Part shown: positions 23,039-31,672 of the stretch, piece after piece
How positions within the stretch are numbered: the first letter of the stretch is position 1
Layout: each line of letters opens with the position of its first letter
From: JAWXVE01 sp044425575
GTDB lineage: Bacteria; Bacillota; Clostridia; Lachnospirales; Lachnospiraceae
Length of the DNA stretch: 31,672 bases
Direction: 5' to 3'
Assembly: GCA_044425575.1 (NCBI GenBank)
Contig: JAWXVE010000021.1
Location: 1-31,672 of the forward strand
Position numbers and translations under genes: made by a program
Notes under the pieces: generated by a model
What the model saw: the letters and a program-made list of their open reading frames with translations, nothing else
What the model was told of the DNA's origin: nothing
Database searches by the model: none

Positions 23039-24856
23039 TTATACTAATTGAAGATTTCCTGTGCATAAATTATAGTAATTTCCTTTTAATTCAAGCAATT
23101 TCTCATGATTACCTTGCTCAATAACACGACCGTGTTCTAGCACAAAAATACAATCAGCATTTCGAACAGTAGACAATCGGTGAGCAATGACAAATGTAGT
23201 TCTTGACTCCATTAGACGATCTAGTGCTTCTTCAATATGGCGTTCTGTTCTAGTATCTACAGAGCTAGTCGCTTCATCTAATACAAGAATTGGAGCTTTT
23301 GATACTGCTGCTCTTGCAATATTCAAAAGTTGTCGTTGTCCTTGGCTTAAATTCCCTCCATCGCCTTCTAAAATAGTATCATATCCATGTTCTAATCGTC
23401 GAATAAAATAATCTGCATTAGATGCCACTGCTGCAACCTTAACTTCTTCGTCTGTTGCATCTAACCTACCATATCGTATGTTTTCCATAACTGTGCCTGT
23501 AAACAAATGGGTATCTTGCAATACCATTGCAATATTATTACGTAGATATTCCTTGTTCATAGTGCTAATATCAATTCCATCAATGGCTATTGTACCACTT
23601 TTTATTTCATAAAAACGATTGAGAAGATTGGTAATGGTTGTTTTACCTGCACCTGTGGAACCTACAAATGCAATTTTACTAGAGATAGGTGCTTCTAGAG
23701 AAATATCTCGAAGTACTAACTGACCTTTATGGTATGCAAAATCCACATGATCAAATACTATCTTTCCTTGCATACCACCTGTAATCACATTACCCTCTGT
23801 GCAATCTCCTTCTGGTTCTTCATCCATTATCTCAAAGACACGTTCCGCTCCTGCAAGAGCTAGGAATATGGTATTCACTTGCATAAAAATATCACTAATT
23901 GGTCGACTAAAGCTCTTGGCATAATTCACAAATATGGTATATCCACCAATGTCAAATCCTCGAAACACACAGAGAAGTCCACCTACTCCAGCCGTAATGA
24001 CATACCCAAATAAACCGAGTGCTCCCATAATAGGTCCCATAGTACCCGATAAAAAGTCTGCCATAAAAGAATTCTGCTTATAAGCTTGGTTCAATGTATC
24101 AAATTCTTCCGATACTTGCCCTTCTCGATTAAATACTTTAATGACTTTCTGTCCCGCAATATGTTCTTCAATAAATCCGTTTAAGTTCCCAATAGCTTCT
24201 TGTTGGTGCTTATAATACCTCATAGTTCGTCTAGAAATCGCTTTCGTTGCTATACTGCATAAAGGAGCTACTGTAATAGTTACAATGGTGAGAATCCAGT
24301 TGGTATAGAACATTACTCCCAAAGTGGTAAGTAAGGTAATGATACCAGATAATAATTGTACTCCTGTATTGGATAGCATTTGGCTAATAGCATCTACATC
24401 ATTGGTAAAGCGACTCATAAGGCCACCGGTTTGATTACGATCGAAGTAACTTAATGGCAATTTCTCTAACTTAGTAAATAAATCAATTCTTAGTTGATAT
24501 AACGCTTTTTGTGCCACCTCTAACATAATACGAGATTGCAAATAACTACTAATACCTGCCACCACATAAATCAGTGCCATAATAAGTAGATTTCTAAGGA
24601 GTGCTTCCATTCCACTTTGTTCCATAATACCATTAATAATTGGTCTCACCATATAAGAGGCAACAATAGTTAACGTGCTATTCATTACTACAAATAGAAA
24701 TGCCAATGATACAAGAAATTTTTGTTTTGTTAAGTAGGAAAGTAATCGAAGAATTGTAGATTTTGTATTCTTCAAATGCACCTTTTCCATTTTTGCATTT
24801 GGTGGTCCACCTCTCATTGGCATGGGGTTTATATTCATTTCTTTACGCTGGCTCAT
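23039..24856 (-). CDS. Heterodimeric ABC exporter, subunit with complete ATPase site
   Basis: The 605-residue fused transporter has six membrane helices (about 40-320) and a nucleotide-binding domain. Walker A is G-S-T-G-A-G-K-T-T, the signature L-S-Q-G-Q-R-Q, and Walker B L-V-L-D-E-A-T with intact catalytic Glu; switch His is in I-A-H-R-L-S. The first 35 residues are a charged cytoplasmic extension. The start at 24856 has GGAGG nine bases before it and follows the partner stop by one base. Paired with the upstream gene it forms a BmrCD/TM287-288-type exporter, whose substrates are usually lipophilic drugs or lipids. Confidence 0.93.
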   Translation of the reverse strand: MSQRKEMNINPMPMRGGPPNAKMEKVHLKNTKSTILRLLSYLTKQKFLVSLAFLFVVMNSTLTIVASYMVRPIINGIMEQSGMEALLRNLLIMALIYVVAGISSYLQSRIMLEVAQKALYQLRIDLFTKLEKLPLSYFDRNQTGGLMSRFTNDVDAISQMLSNTGVQLLSGIITLLTTLGVMFYTNWILTIVTITVAPLCSIATKAISRRTMRYYKHQQEAIGNLNGFIEEHIAGQKVIKVFNREGQVSEEFDTLNQAYKQNSFMADFLSGTMGPIMGALGLFGYVITAGVGGLLCVFRGFDIGGYTIFVNYAKSFSRPISDIFMQVNTIFLALAGAERVFEIMDEEPEGDCTEGNVITGGMQGKIVFDHVDFAYHKGQLVLRDISLEAPISSKIAFVGSTGAGKTTITNLLNRFYEIKSGTIAIDGIDISTMNKEYLRNNIAMVLQDTHLFTGTVMENIRYGRLDATDEEVKVAAVASNADYFIRRLEHGYDTILEGDGGNLSQGQRQLLNIARAAVSKAPILVLDEATSSVDTRTERHIEEALDRLMESRTTFVIAHRLSTVRNADCIFVLEHGRVIEQGNHEKLLELKGNYYNLCTGNLQLV

Positions 24857-24857
24857 C

Positions 24858-26588
24858 TTATGACACCTCCGTTTGCATACTAAGACTACAGATTTCTTGG
24901 TATGTCTCACTCTTCTCTAGTAGTTCTCTATGTGTACCAATTGCTTCAATCTGTCCATCATTCATTACAATAATCCGATCCGCATGTTCTACGGATGAAA
25001 TTCTCTGAGCAATAATAATCTTAGTGGTATCTTGTAGTCTTGTATTAAAGCAGTGAATAATCTCTCGTTCTGTTGCCATATCTACTGCACTAGTGGAATC
25101 GTCTAGAATCAGAATCTTTGGTTTTTTCAAAAGTGCTCTAGCAATGCAAAGGCGTTGCTTCTGGCCTCCCGATAGATTCCGCCCACCTTGTTCTACTATA
25201 GAGTCATATCCTTTGGACTTTTCGCTAATAAATCCATCTGCCGCCGCCCACTTAGCCACCTCTTGCACTTCTTCTAGGGTAGCATTTGGATTGCCCCAAG
25301 CAATATTTTCTCGTATGGTTCCAGAGAATAACGTATTGTTTTGAAGCACAACTGATACACCATCTCGTAAATTAGTCAAATCATACTCTTTGACGTTCAT
25401 GCCATCTACATAAATAGCACCACCATTTACATCATATAATCGTGGTATCAAGTGGATTAGAGAGGTCTTTCCACACCCTGTAGAGCCTACCACTCCAATG
25501 GTTTCCCCTGATTGAATGGTAAAGTTCACATCTGCCAACACTAAATCCACATTATTATCATAATAACTAAAATTTACATGATCAAATACAATTGTGCCAC
25601 TCTCTACTATTTTGTGTTCCGTTCCAGAGCATTCTGACACAATCGTCACTTTAGCATCTAATACTTCTGATATTCGCATTCCACTAATAATAGCACGAGA
25701 ACTTTGCAAGAAAATCATAGCAATCATATTAACAGACATTAAAATCTGGGTCAAATACGTAATTAAGGCACTAATATCTCCTAATAGTAAATCTCCTGTA
25801 TCAAAAGCTTGGCTCCCAATCCAAATAATGGCAATACACGCAAAATTCACTGCCACTGTCATAATCGGCATCTGTAAAATAGAGATGCGATAGGCTTTTA
25901 ATCCTGCCTCTTTTAAATTATCATTTACCCCTTGAAACTTCTCATACTCATGGCCTTCTCTTGTAAATGCTTTAATTACGCGAATATTCGTTAACACTTC
26001 TTGAATGTTAGTATTTAAACTATCTACTTTATCTTGTAGCACACCGAATTTCTTGTAGGAAATGGCAAGCACAATATAAATAGTCACTGCAAGAACTGGA
26101 AGTAATACAAAAAATACTACACTCAGTTTGGGACTGATTACATAGGCCATAATCATAGCACCAATTAACATACCTGGTGCACGAAAGAGCATTCGCAGAC
26201 ACATGACCACTAATTGCTGGAGTTGTGTAATATCATTAGTTAACCTTGTAATTAAAGAGCCTGTGTGAAATTTATCAATATTTGCAAAGGAAAAAGATTG
26301 GATTTTCAAGAAAACATCCCCTCTTAAATCGCAAGCAAAATTAGCTGCTGCTTTTGTTGCAAAATAAGCCGCTCCCACTCCACTTGCTACTGCCAAACAC
26401 ACAAATCCAATCATTTGTGCTGTTAAACTTAGAATATGACTTGTATCTCCATTCACCACTCCCACATTAATAATCTCTGCAGACAAGGATGGAATCTTCA
26501 CATCACAATATACTTCTATAATCATTAATAACGGGGATAAAATAAAAAAGATGAGATATGGTTTAATATATTTCATATATGGTTTCAT
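24858..26588 (-). CDS. Heterodimeric ABC exporter, subunit with degenerate ATPase site
   Basis: The 576-residue partner has six helices (about 12-300) and an NBD with Walker A G-S-T-G-C-G-K-T-S, signature L-S-G-G-Q-K-Q-R, and Walker B I-L-I-L-D-D-S-T, in which the catalytic Glu is Asp. The switch residue is Gln in I-I-A-Q-R-I rather than His. These two changes mark the degenerate site of asymmetric exporters. It is the first gene of the pair, with an AAGGAG site ten bases before its ATG. No regulator gene lies next to it. Confidence 0.93.
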   Translation of the reverse strand: MKPYMKYIKPYLIFFILSPLLMIIEVYCDVKIPSLSAEIINVGVVNGDTSHILSLTAQMIGFVCLAVASGVGAAYFATKAAANFACDLRGDVFLKIQSFSFANIDKFHTGSLITRLTNDITQLQQLVVMCLRMLFRAPGMLIGAMIMAYVISPKLSVVFFVLLPVLAVTIYIVLAISYKKFGVLQDKVDSLNTNIQEVLTNIRVIKAFTREGHEYEKFQGVNDNLKEAGLKAYRISILQMPIMTVAVNFACIAIIWIGSQAFDTGDLLLGDISALITYLTQILMSVNMIAMIFLQSSRAIISGMRISEVLDAKVTIVSECSGTEHKIVESGTIVFDHVNFSYYDNNVDLVLADVNFTIQSGETIGVVGSTGCGKTSLIHLIPRLYDVNGGAIYVDGMNVKEYDLTNLRDGVSVVLQNNTLFSGTIRENIAWGNPNATLEEVQEVAKWAAADGFISEKSKGYDSIVEQGGRNLSGGQKQRLCIARALLKKPKILILDDSTSAVDMATEREIIHCFNTRLQDTTKIIIAQRISSVEHADRIIVMNDGQIEAIGTHRELLEKSETYQEICSLSMQTEVS

Positions 26589-26618
26589 AGCTTACGAACT
26601 CCTTACTAATTGATATTC

Positions 26619-26646
26619 TACAAAATACCTCCATTTAGGAGGTATT
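26619..26646 (-). terminator. Probable terminator of the DGC/GltS operon
   Basis: AATACCTCC (26624-26632) and GGAGGTATT (26638-26646) form a perfect 9-bp stem with a 5-base loop, followed on the minus strand by TTTTG. It stands between the GltS-like stop (26661) and the exporter start (26588). The T-run is short, so it may be partly leaky or act as an exporter leader. Confidence 0.55.
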
Positions 26647-26660
26647 CTATGAATACTATT

Positions 26661-28058
26661 CTACGCATGAGGAATAGTTGTATATTCTGAAATGTCTCGA
26701 CTTGTAGTACATAAATCATCTAGGGACAACTCATGTACATCCTCATGGCCTGTAATTCTTGCGAATGTTTTTAGTTCCTCATTAGAAACGTAAAGAAAAT
26801 GATATACACGCTTTGCTGCTTGTTCTACTTTCAGACGACTGCGCAACTCTTTATCTTGTGTAGCGATTCCCACCGGACAATTTCCAGTACCACATATCCG
26901 ATATTGTTGGCATGTTGCTGCAATTAAAGCTGCTGATGCAAGGGCTACCGCATCTGCTCCCATTGCTAATGCTTTGGCTACATCAGATGACACACGCAAT
27001 CCGCCTGTTATCACTAATGCAATAGGGGATTGAATCGAATCTAAGTAGGTTCTTGCTCTTGATAAGGCATAAATAGTTGGTACAGATGTAGACTCTCTTA
27101 AGAATAGAGGACTAGAGCCTGTTGCGCCACCTCGACCATCTATGGTAATAAAATCTGGTTGTGCATAGACACAATATTCTAAGTCGCGTTCGATTCTTCC
27201 CGCTGCTATTTTAATACCAATTGGTCGCCCTTGTGACTCTTCTCTTAAATAAGCAACCATATTCTTTAAATCGTCCTTAGTTTGTAATTCTGGAAACTTT
27301 GAAGGACTTTGAATCTCCTTCCCTTCTGGTCTACCTCGCAATGATGCAATCTCAGATGTTACCTTTTCTCCTGGCAAATGACCACCCATACCAGGTTTCG
27401 TTCCTTGACCAATCTTAATCTCAATGGCATCTGCTTCTTGTAGATTCTTAGAAGTTACGCTATATTTATTTGGCACATATTCAAAAATATACTTATAGGC
27501 TGCTGCTTTTTCTACTTCTAATATTCCACCCTCTCCACTACACATAGCCGTCTTAGCTTGAGCTGAACCTAGTGCAAGTGACTCCTTAATTTCCCGTGAT
27601 AATGCCCCGAATGACATATGGGATATGTAGATTGGGCTTTCTAGTACCATTGGTTTCTTAGCATTCTTTCCAATAATAGTAGTTGTATTGACCACAGCAT
27701 CATCTAATAATGGTGGTGGATTTAATTGTGCTCCTAATAAGAGAATCTCATCCCAACTAGGCATTTTCATTTTCGTACTCATGGCTGCGTGTAAGGTATG
27801 ACCACTCCTTGCAATTTCATGAATCTCTTTCATATAACGCTCCGACTCGTCCATACGCTCTAGTGGTCCATAGGACAAATCATCCTCTGCTTTGGTAACC
27901 ACAGACTCTTGCACTTCCGTTCCTTTCAGTTCTACTTCTTCTGGAATGAATTTATCAACTGATTGTTTACAAATAGGACATTGATCTAATTCACCAAATG
28001 ATTTCCCTTCTACTTCTTCATCAAATACATACTTACAAATACTACATGTATATTTCAT
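26661..28058 (-). CDS. Rubredoxin-like / glutamate synthase-family FMN protein
   Basis: The protein of about 465 residues opens with a short two-CxxC zinc-ribbon or rubredoxin-like unit (Cys5, Cys8, Cys27, Cys30) and continues as the FMN/Fe-S core of glutamate synthase. Visible parts are H-M-S-F-G-A-L-S, G-Q-G-T-K-P-G-M-G-G, I-D-G-R-G-G-A-T-G and the cluster segment C-Q-Q-Y-R-I-C-G-T-G-N-C-P. There is no amidotransferase domain, so it is not a complete glutamate synthase; the ammonia-dependent or redox role of such stand-alone forms is unsettled. The start at 28058 is favoured because AAAGGAT lies upstream and the extra seven residues of a longer frame are not homologous. It lies 21 bases after the GGDEF gene in the same operon. 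Confidence 0.88.
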   Translation of the reverse strand: MKYTCSICKYVFDEEVEGKSFGELDQCPICKQSVDKFIPEEVELKGTEVQESVVTKAEDDLSYGPLERMDESERYMKEIHEIARSGHTLHAAMSTKMKMPSWDEILLLGAQLNPPPLLDDAVVNTTTIIGKNAKKPMVLESPIYISHMSFGALSREIKESLALGSAQAKTAMCSGEGGILEVEKAAAYKYIFEYVPNKYSVTSKNLQEADAIEIKIGQGTKPGMGGHLPGEKVTSEIASLRGRPEGKEIQSPSKFPELQTKDDLKNMVAYLREESQGRPIGIKIAAGRIERDLEYCVYAQPDFITIDGRGGATGSSPLFLRESTSVPTIYALSRARTYLDSIQSPIALVITGGLRVSSDVAKALAMGADAVALASAALIAATCQQYRICGTGNCPVGIATQDKELRSRLKVEQAAKRVYHFLYVSNEELKTFARITGHEDVHELSLDDLCTTSRDISEYTTIPHA

Positions 28059-28079
28059 ACGATTCTTATCCTTTCTCAT

Positions 28080-30653
28080 TTATTCTACTGTAATGGAATA
28101 ATCCATCTCTTGCTGGGTAATGGCAGTCTTTCCAACTAATTCAGAAATATCGACAGAAGAGATAAAGATGCTTTCTACTCCTTCAAAACTCTTTAAATAA
28201 GATGCTGTTACTAGTACATTCGTTTGCAAACGTTCGTTATACATTACCATTTTGACTTTTGTAGCACCTTTATTCAGTAGAACATTCAACGGGCACTGCT
28301 TGCATGGTGATTCCTTCCCTCGAATTGCTTCATAACATACTGCACCCTTTTGAATATGTGGAAACATCTTATGCGTCTTCTCTGTATAAAAGCTTAAAGT
28401 ATAATCATATTTATCAATAATATACGCATGAAAATTAAAGGACTCCAATACTTCCATCTTCTCTTCTAGTGCAATTTGTTCATTTATAAGTGCCTTCTTA
28501 TATTGCAGGTATTGAGAAATAAGCTTACTTGCATAAGCAAGGGTGCTAATTTCCACTGGTTGCCACATTCGCTTCGTTACCACATCATCAAATCCTAAGA
28601 AATATTCCACCCGTTCATTCTTCTTAACAGCCGTTACTAAAACAGACTGAATGCCTTGCAATTCCAAGAAATCTCGTGTCTTATTGCAATCAATATGAGC
28701 TACATCATTAGAGTAGTAAATGCCATCTTCATTCATCTCATCCATGATTTCTCCGAAACTTGATACCGCTACATTTTGCAAGCGATTGGACTGGGCACTT
28801 ACCCCTTCTGCACACCATTCATATGTATTCTTGTAGCAATTAAGACCACCCTCCAATCGTTCGAACACATAACAACGACTTACTTGGTAATATTCGCCTA
28901 GATGTCGCAATAACATATCAAGAGAATTATCGTTGTCTACATTTTCAAATAATAACTGAAATGTTTCCATGGCAATCTGTGCATTAAAGTGAGCAGATAT
29001 GGCACGATTTGCCACATCAATTGGAGTTTTATTCTCCATGACACACTTACCTAGTATTTCTTCATAAATGGAATAATTATTTTTACCAAGATTTTTACTT
29101 CGGTAAAGTGCTGTATCTGCATTTTGATAAATTTCTGTATACTCTTTCCCATGGTCCGGTATTAGAGCTACTCCAACACTAGCAGTTATTCTATAAGATA
29201 AGCTACTCTTCTTATAAGTAATATCAAGAGACTCTATAATTTCTTTTACCTTGCGTTCTATGATGGTCTGTTCATGGACACTGCGCATTAAGACGACAAA
29301 TTCATCTCCTCCAATCCGTCCAATGTAATCAGCCGAGCGGAAGATACGACGAAGTTTATCGGATACCTCTTTTAATACAATATCTCCAAAGTAATGACCT
29401 AGATTATCATTAATGGCTTTAAAATTATCAAGGTCAATTATAATAAATACATGCTGCTCTTCTTTACGCTCGTGAAGTAGTTTACTCATTACTTCTTCGA
29501 AATATCCCTTGTTTAAACATCCCGTTAATAGGTCAAGATTGGCTTTATCTTGTAAGTCATAGAATGATTGCACATTGGTCAACTTACCAATGGCATACGT
29601 TGGAACGCCTTTCTCATCTCGAATAATGGTGTACTCTAGCAAGTGCCATTCCATGCGATTACCATGAGAACGAACACGCACACTGAGGTGTTCTTCCACT
29701 CCATTTTGAAGGTTTGATAGGAACTTCTCTATCACAACTACATCATCTTCATGAATGAAGTTACGGTCTATAATTTCTGCTGAAATATCGCGTACGATCG
29801 GATTTAAATATAAGCTAGCTATGGAATCCCCAATAAACTCAATTGCCATATCTTCAATGGTAATGCGGTAAGCGATACTACTTGATAATTGTTGGGCAAT
29901 GTTGTAGACTTCATTATCGGATTGAAGCTTTAGAGAGCTTCTCATATCATCATCTACCAATGTGATAGCAATACACAAGCATGGTGTGAAGAGAAGATTT
30001 GGAACAAGTGTTGCATTTAGCTTTACATAATGCTTATTTCCTGCCACATTATATAATTCAATTACGCTGGAACTCTTTTCCTCTGCATTAATTTCCCTGC
30101 GAATTTTCAATAAATTAGTCTCTCGACTTTCCTGTGGCATAGCTTGTAAAAAAGAATGATTATACTTCTCCTCAAAGCTAATTGCATCATCAAAAAATTG
30201 GCTAAACACTTGATTTCCATAACAAAATGTTAAGGCATCATTAAATTCTACAATGATAATCATCTGTGGAATTGTATAAATCGCCTTTCGGTAACGCAAG
30301 AATTCTAATACACAATTATATCCTGTAAAGATAAAATACAGTTCTGTACATTCCTGATTATAATAACCCGATCTCATATGAATTGTAACTGCATTATCAA
30401 GAATGGTTTCTTCAAAAGAATCAGTATATTCTCCCTCATGCTCGTTTATATACGATACAATATCTTCTACACAAATATGACAACCATCTTTAGTCGGATA
30501 AAAGGTGGAAATGTCAACTTGCATGGTCTCTTCCACACTTTGCACTATTTCTTCAAAGATATTGTTTTTAATGAGCACTTCTTTTGTTTCGATATCAATG
30601 ACAAATACTAGGTCATTTAAATCATTTAATTCGCTCCATTTATACTTATTCAT
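28080..30653 (-). CDS. Diguanylate cyclase with PAS and GAF-like sensors
   Basis: The product is about 857 residues. N-terminal PAS-like units (about 5-120, 125-240 and 245-365) precede a GGDEF domain (about 367-532) with active-site G-G-D-E-F at 448-452 and an intact inhibitory R-S-A-D (RxxD) site five residues upstream. A GAF-like region (about 555-735) and a C-terminal PAS-like unit with C-Y-E-A-I-R-G-K-E-S-P-C-K-Q-C-P follow; the cysteine set may bind metal or sense redox. It makes c-di-GMP and should be product-inhibited. No membrane segment is visible, so sensing is intracellular. The start at 30653 fits an AGAGGA site nine bases upstream. Confidence 0.9.
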   Translation of the reverse strand: MNKYKWSELNDLNDLVFVIDIETKEVLIKNNIFEEIVQSVEETMQVDISTFYPTKDGCHICVEDIVSYINEHEGEYTDSFEETILDNAVTIHMRSGYYNQECTELYFIFTGYNCVLEFLRYRKAIYTIPQMIIIVEFNDALTFCYGNQVFSQFFDDAISFEEKYNHSFLQAMPQESRETNLLKIRREINAEEKSSSVIELYNVAGNKHYVKLNATLVPNLLFTPCLCIAITLVDDDMRSSLKLQSDNEVYNIAQQLSSSIAYRITIEDMAIEFIGDSIASLYLNPIVRDISAEIIDRNFIHEDDVVVIEKFLSNLQNGVEEHLSVRVRSHGNRMEWHLLEYTIIRDEKGVPTYAIGKLTNVQSFYDLQDKANLDLLTGCLNKGYFEEVMSKLLHERKEEQHVFIIIDLDNFKAINDNLGHYFGDIVLKEVSDKLRRIFRSADYIGRIGGDEFVVLMRSVHEQTIIERKVKEIIESLDITYKKSSLSYRITASVGVALIPDHGKEYTEIYQNADTALYRSKNLGKNNYSIYEEILGKCVMENKTPIDVANRAISAHFNAQIAMETFQLLFENVDNDNSLDMLLRHLGEYYQVSRCYVFERLEGGLNCYKNTYEWCAEGVSAQSNRLQNVAVSSFGEIMDEMNEDGIYYSNDVAHIDCNKTRDFLELQGIQSVLVTAVKKNERVEYFLGFDDVVTKRMWQPVEISTLAYASKLISQYLQYKKALINEQIALEEKMEVLESFNFHAYIIDKYDYTLSFYTEKTHKMFPHIQKGAVCYEAIRGKESPCKQCPLNVLLNKGATKVKMVMYNERLQTNVLVTASYLKSFEGVESIFISSVDISELVGKTAITQQEMDYSITVE

Positions 30654-30679
30654 ATGCCACATTCCTCTTACTACTCACC

Positions 30680-30717
30680 ATAATAACCATGCCTTTCCCA
30701 AAGTCTAACAACTTTGG
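30680..30717 (-). promoter_or_regulatory. Candidate promoter with palindrome of the GGDEF gene
   Basis: On the minus strand TTAGAC (30703-30708) and TATTAT (30680-30685) are 17 bases apart. CCAAAG (30698-30703) and CTTTGG (30712-30717) form an inverted repeat over the -35, as an operator would. A second one, ATGTCA-CCAAA-TGACAT, lies at 30739-30755. Confidence 0.4.
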
Positions 30718-30780
30718 ACCGTAAAGTACAAAATTGTAATGTCACCAAATGACATGTGAAAATTGAATCTTGCACTCATC

Positions 30781-31672
30781 TTACTTTTCTTGATGCCATT
30801 TATCTAAGAATTCACCTTCTGGTAGTGGTCTTGCATAATAATATCCTTGTCCCACATCACATCCCATATCTCTCAAGAATTCTAATTGTTCCTTGGTTTC
30901 AATCCCCTCAGCAACCGTTTCTAGGTTTAACTTCTTTCCCATTTGAATAACATTCTCAATAATAATCTTTCCTTTTTTATTTTCAAGAGAATCCATAACA
31001 AAACCACGGTCGATTTTCATAATATCTAGTGGAATCTCCTTGAGACGATTAAGGGAAGAAATACCCGCTCCAAAATCATCCATGGAAATCGTAAATCCTA
31101 AACTTCGTAAATGTTCTAAGCGCGATAGTGAGTCTTCAAATTGATCTACAAATGCACTCTCTGTTATCTCTAAATCTATCTGGATAGGTTTCACTTGATA
31201 TTTTTCCAAGATTGCCTCTAGCCGTTGAATTAAATTGTCTTTCCCTACTGTAATCCATGATAAGTTCACTGAAATAATTGGCGCCATACCTTTTTGCCTA
31301 TTAATAAAAGCACAAACTTCTTCAAATACATAATAATCAAGCTCTTCAATAAAACCGTTCTTTTCAAAAATCGGAATAAAGCAATCTGGTGGAATCAGTT
31401 TGCCTCCTTGTACCCAACGAACAAGGGCTTCTGCCCCCACAATATGCCCCGTATTTAAATTAATCTTAGGCTGGTAGTACATAATAAATTCTTTGTTCTG
31501 AATGCCTTCATTCATAGTCTGTACTACGTGATTTTTATTTCTACGTTCTTCACGCATCTCTTCCGTATATTCCGTAATGGTATAGCCAAGGATTTGCTTC
31601 CCTGCATTACGTGCAATGGTTGCCCCATCAATCATCTGCGTTACACTTTCCATTCGATTATGAATTGGATAG
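30781..31672 (-). CDS. EAL-domain c-di-GMP phosphodiesterase (5-prime partial)
   Basis: The reading frame is open to the window edge, so the N-terminus is missing. The in-window Met at 31653 is not the start, because upstream codons Y-P-I-H-N-R remain in frame. The first 35 residues look like the end of a GGDEF-type domain (the I-A-R-N-A-G-K segment). The EAL domain follows with E-A-L-V-R-W, Asn in V-N-L-S-W, Glu in E-I-T-E-S, D-D-F-G-A-G, Lys in I-M-K-I-D and G-Q-G-Y-Y-Y-A-R-P, all catalytic positions being present. It should hydrolyse c-di-GMP and stands 127 bases upstream of the diguanylate cyclase gene on the same strand. Confidence 0.9.
   Translation of the reverse strand, partial: YPIHNRMESVTQMIDGATIARNAGKQILGYTITEYTEEMREERRNKNHVVQTMNEGIQNKEFIMYYQPKINLNTGHIVGAEALVRWVQGGKLIPPDCFIPIFEKNGFIEELDYYVFEEVCAFINRQKGMAPIISVNLSWITVGKDNLIQRLEAILEKYQVKPIQIDLEITESAFVDQFEDSLSRLEHLRSLGFTISMDDFGAGISSLNRLKEIPLDIMKIDRGFVMDSLENKKGKIIIENVIQMGKKLNLETVAEGIETKEQLEFLRDMGCDVGQGYYYARPLPEGEFLDKWHQEK

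Noticed and set aside
23033..23048. AGTATA-TCTT-TATACT hairpin as a terminator of the exporter
   Set aside because: The stem is short and AT-only, it overlaps the stop codon, and no T-tract follows.

Overview
The window is AT-rich DNA with strong GGAGG-type ribosome binding sites, many lipobox lipoproteins and tightly packed operons. This fits a low-GC Gram-positive anaerobe of the Clostridia, most likely Lachnospiraceae-like; the assignment rests on gene content and style, not on a database search. Every gene except one AraC-type regulator is on the minus strand, so operons read from high to low coordinates. No non-coding gap exceeds about 240 bases. I saw no tRNA, rRNA, CRISPR array, insertion sequence, phage gene or T-box.

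Layout from high to low coordinates. A partial EAL phosphodiesterase (30781 to the edge) is followed by a large PAS-GGDEF-GAF diguanylate cyclase (28080-30653) and a rubredoxin-like/GltS-type flavoprotein (26661-28058). A heterodimeric ABC exporter follows (23039-26588). A complete seven-gene trp operon in the order E-G-D-C-F-B-A (16402-22913) has its own sigma-A promoter and an intrinsic terminator. Next is a five-gene operon (11923-16200): response regulator, histidine kinase, VTC-type polyphosphate polymerase domain, DUF4956 membrane protein and a Cthe_2159-like beta-helix lipoprotein. A perfect 11-bp-period direct repeat lies at its promoter.

The 9-12 kb region holds two tandem DUF805 paralogues, a decayed MetQ/NlpA lipoprotein gene, and a plus-strand AraC regulator divergent from a PF04392-type ABC importer (lipoprotein, permease, ATPase; 6446-9141). 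A polar amino-acid ABC importer follows (3869-6256), with a leader hairpin between a strong Shine-Dalgarno and the first start codon. The left end holds an OmpR-type two-component pair (1563-3717), a heavily decayed Na+/H+ antiporter gene right behind it (1028-1550), and a lipoprotein with a strongly acidic linker (175-897).

The genes serve nutrient uptake, tryptophan synthesis, surface sensing and c-di-GMP turnover. The best candidate for an incompletely described system is the two-component/VTC/DUF4956/beta-helix operon. The clearest sequence-level surprises are the two pseudogenes, each with frameshifts plus clean internal deletions, the promoter and leader inverted or direct repeats, and the tandem DUF805 duplication.
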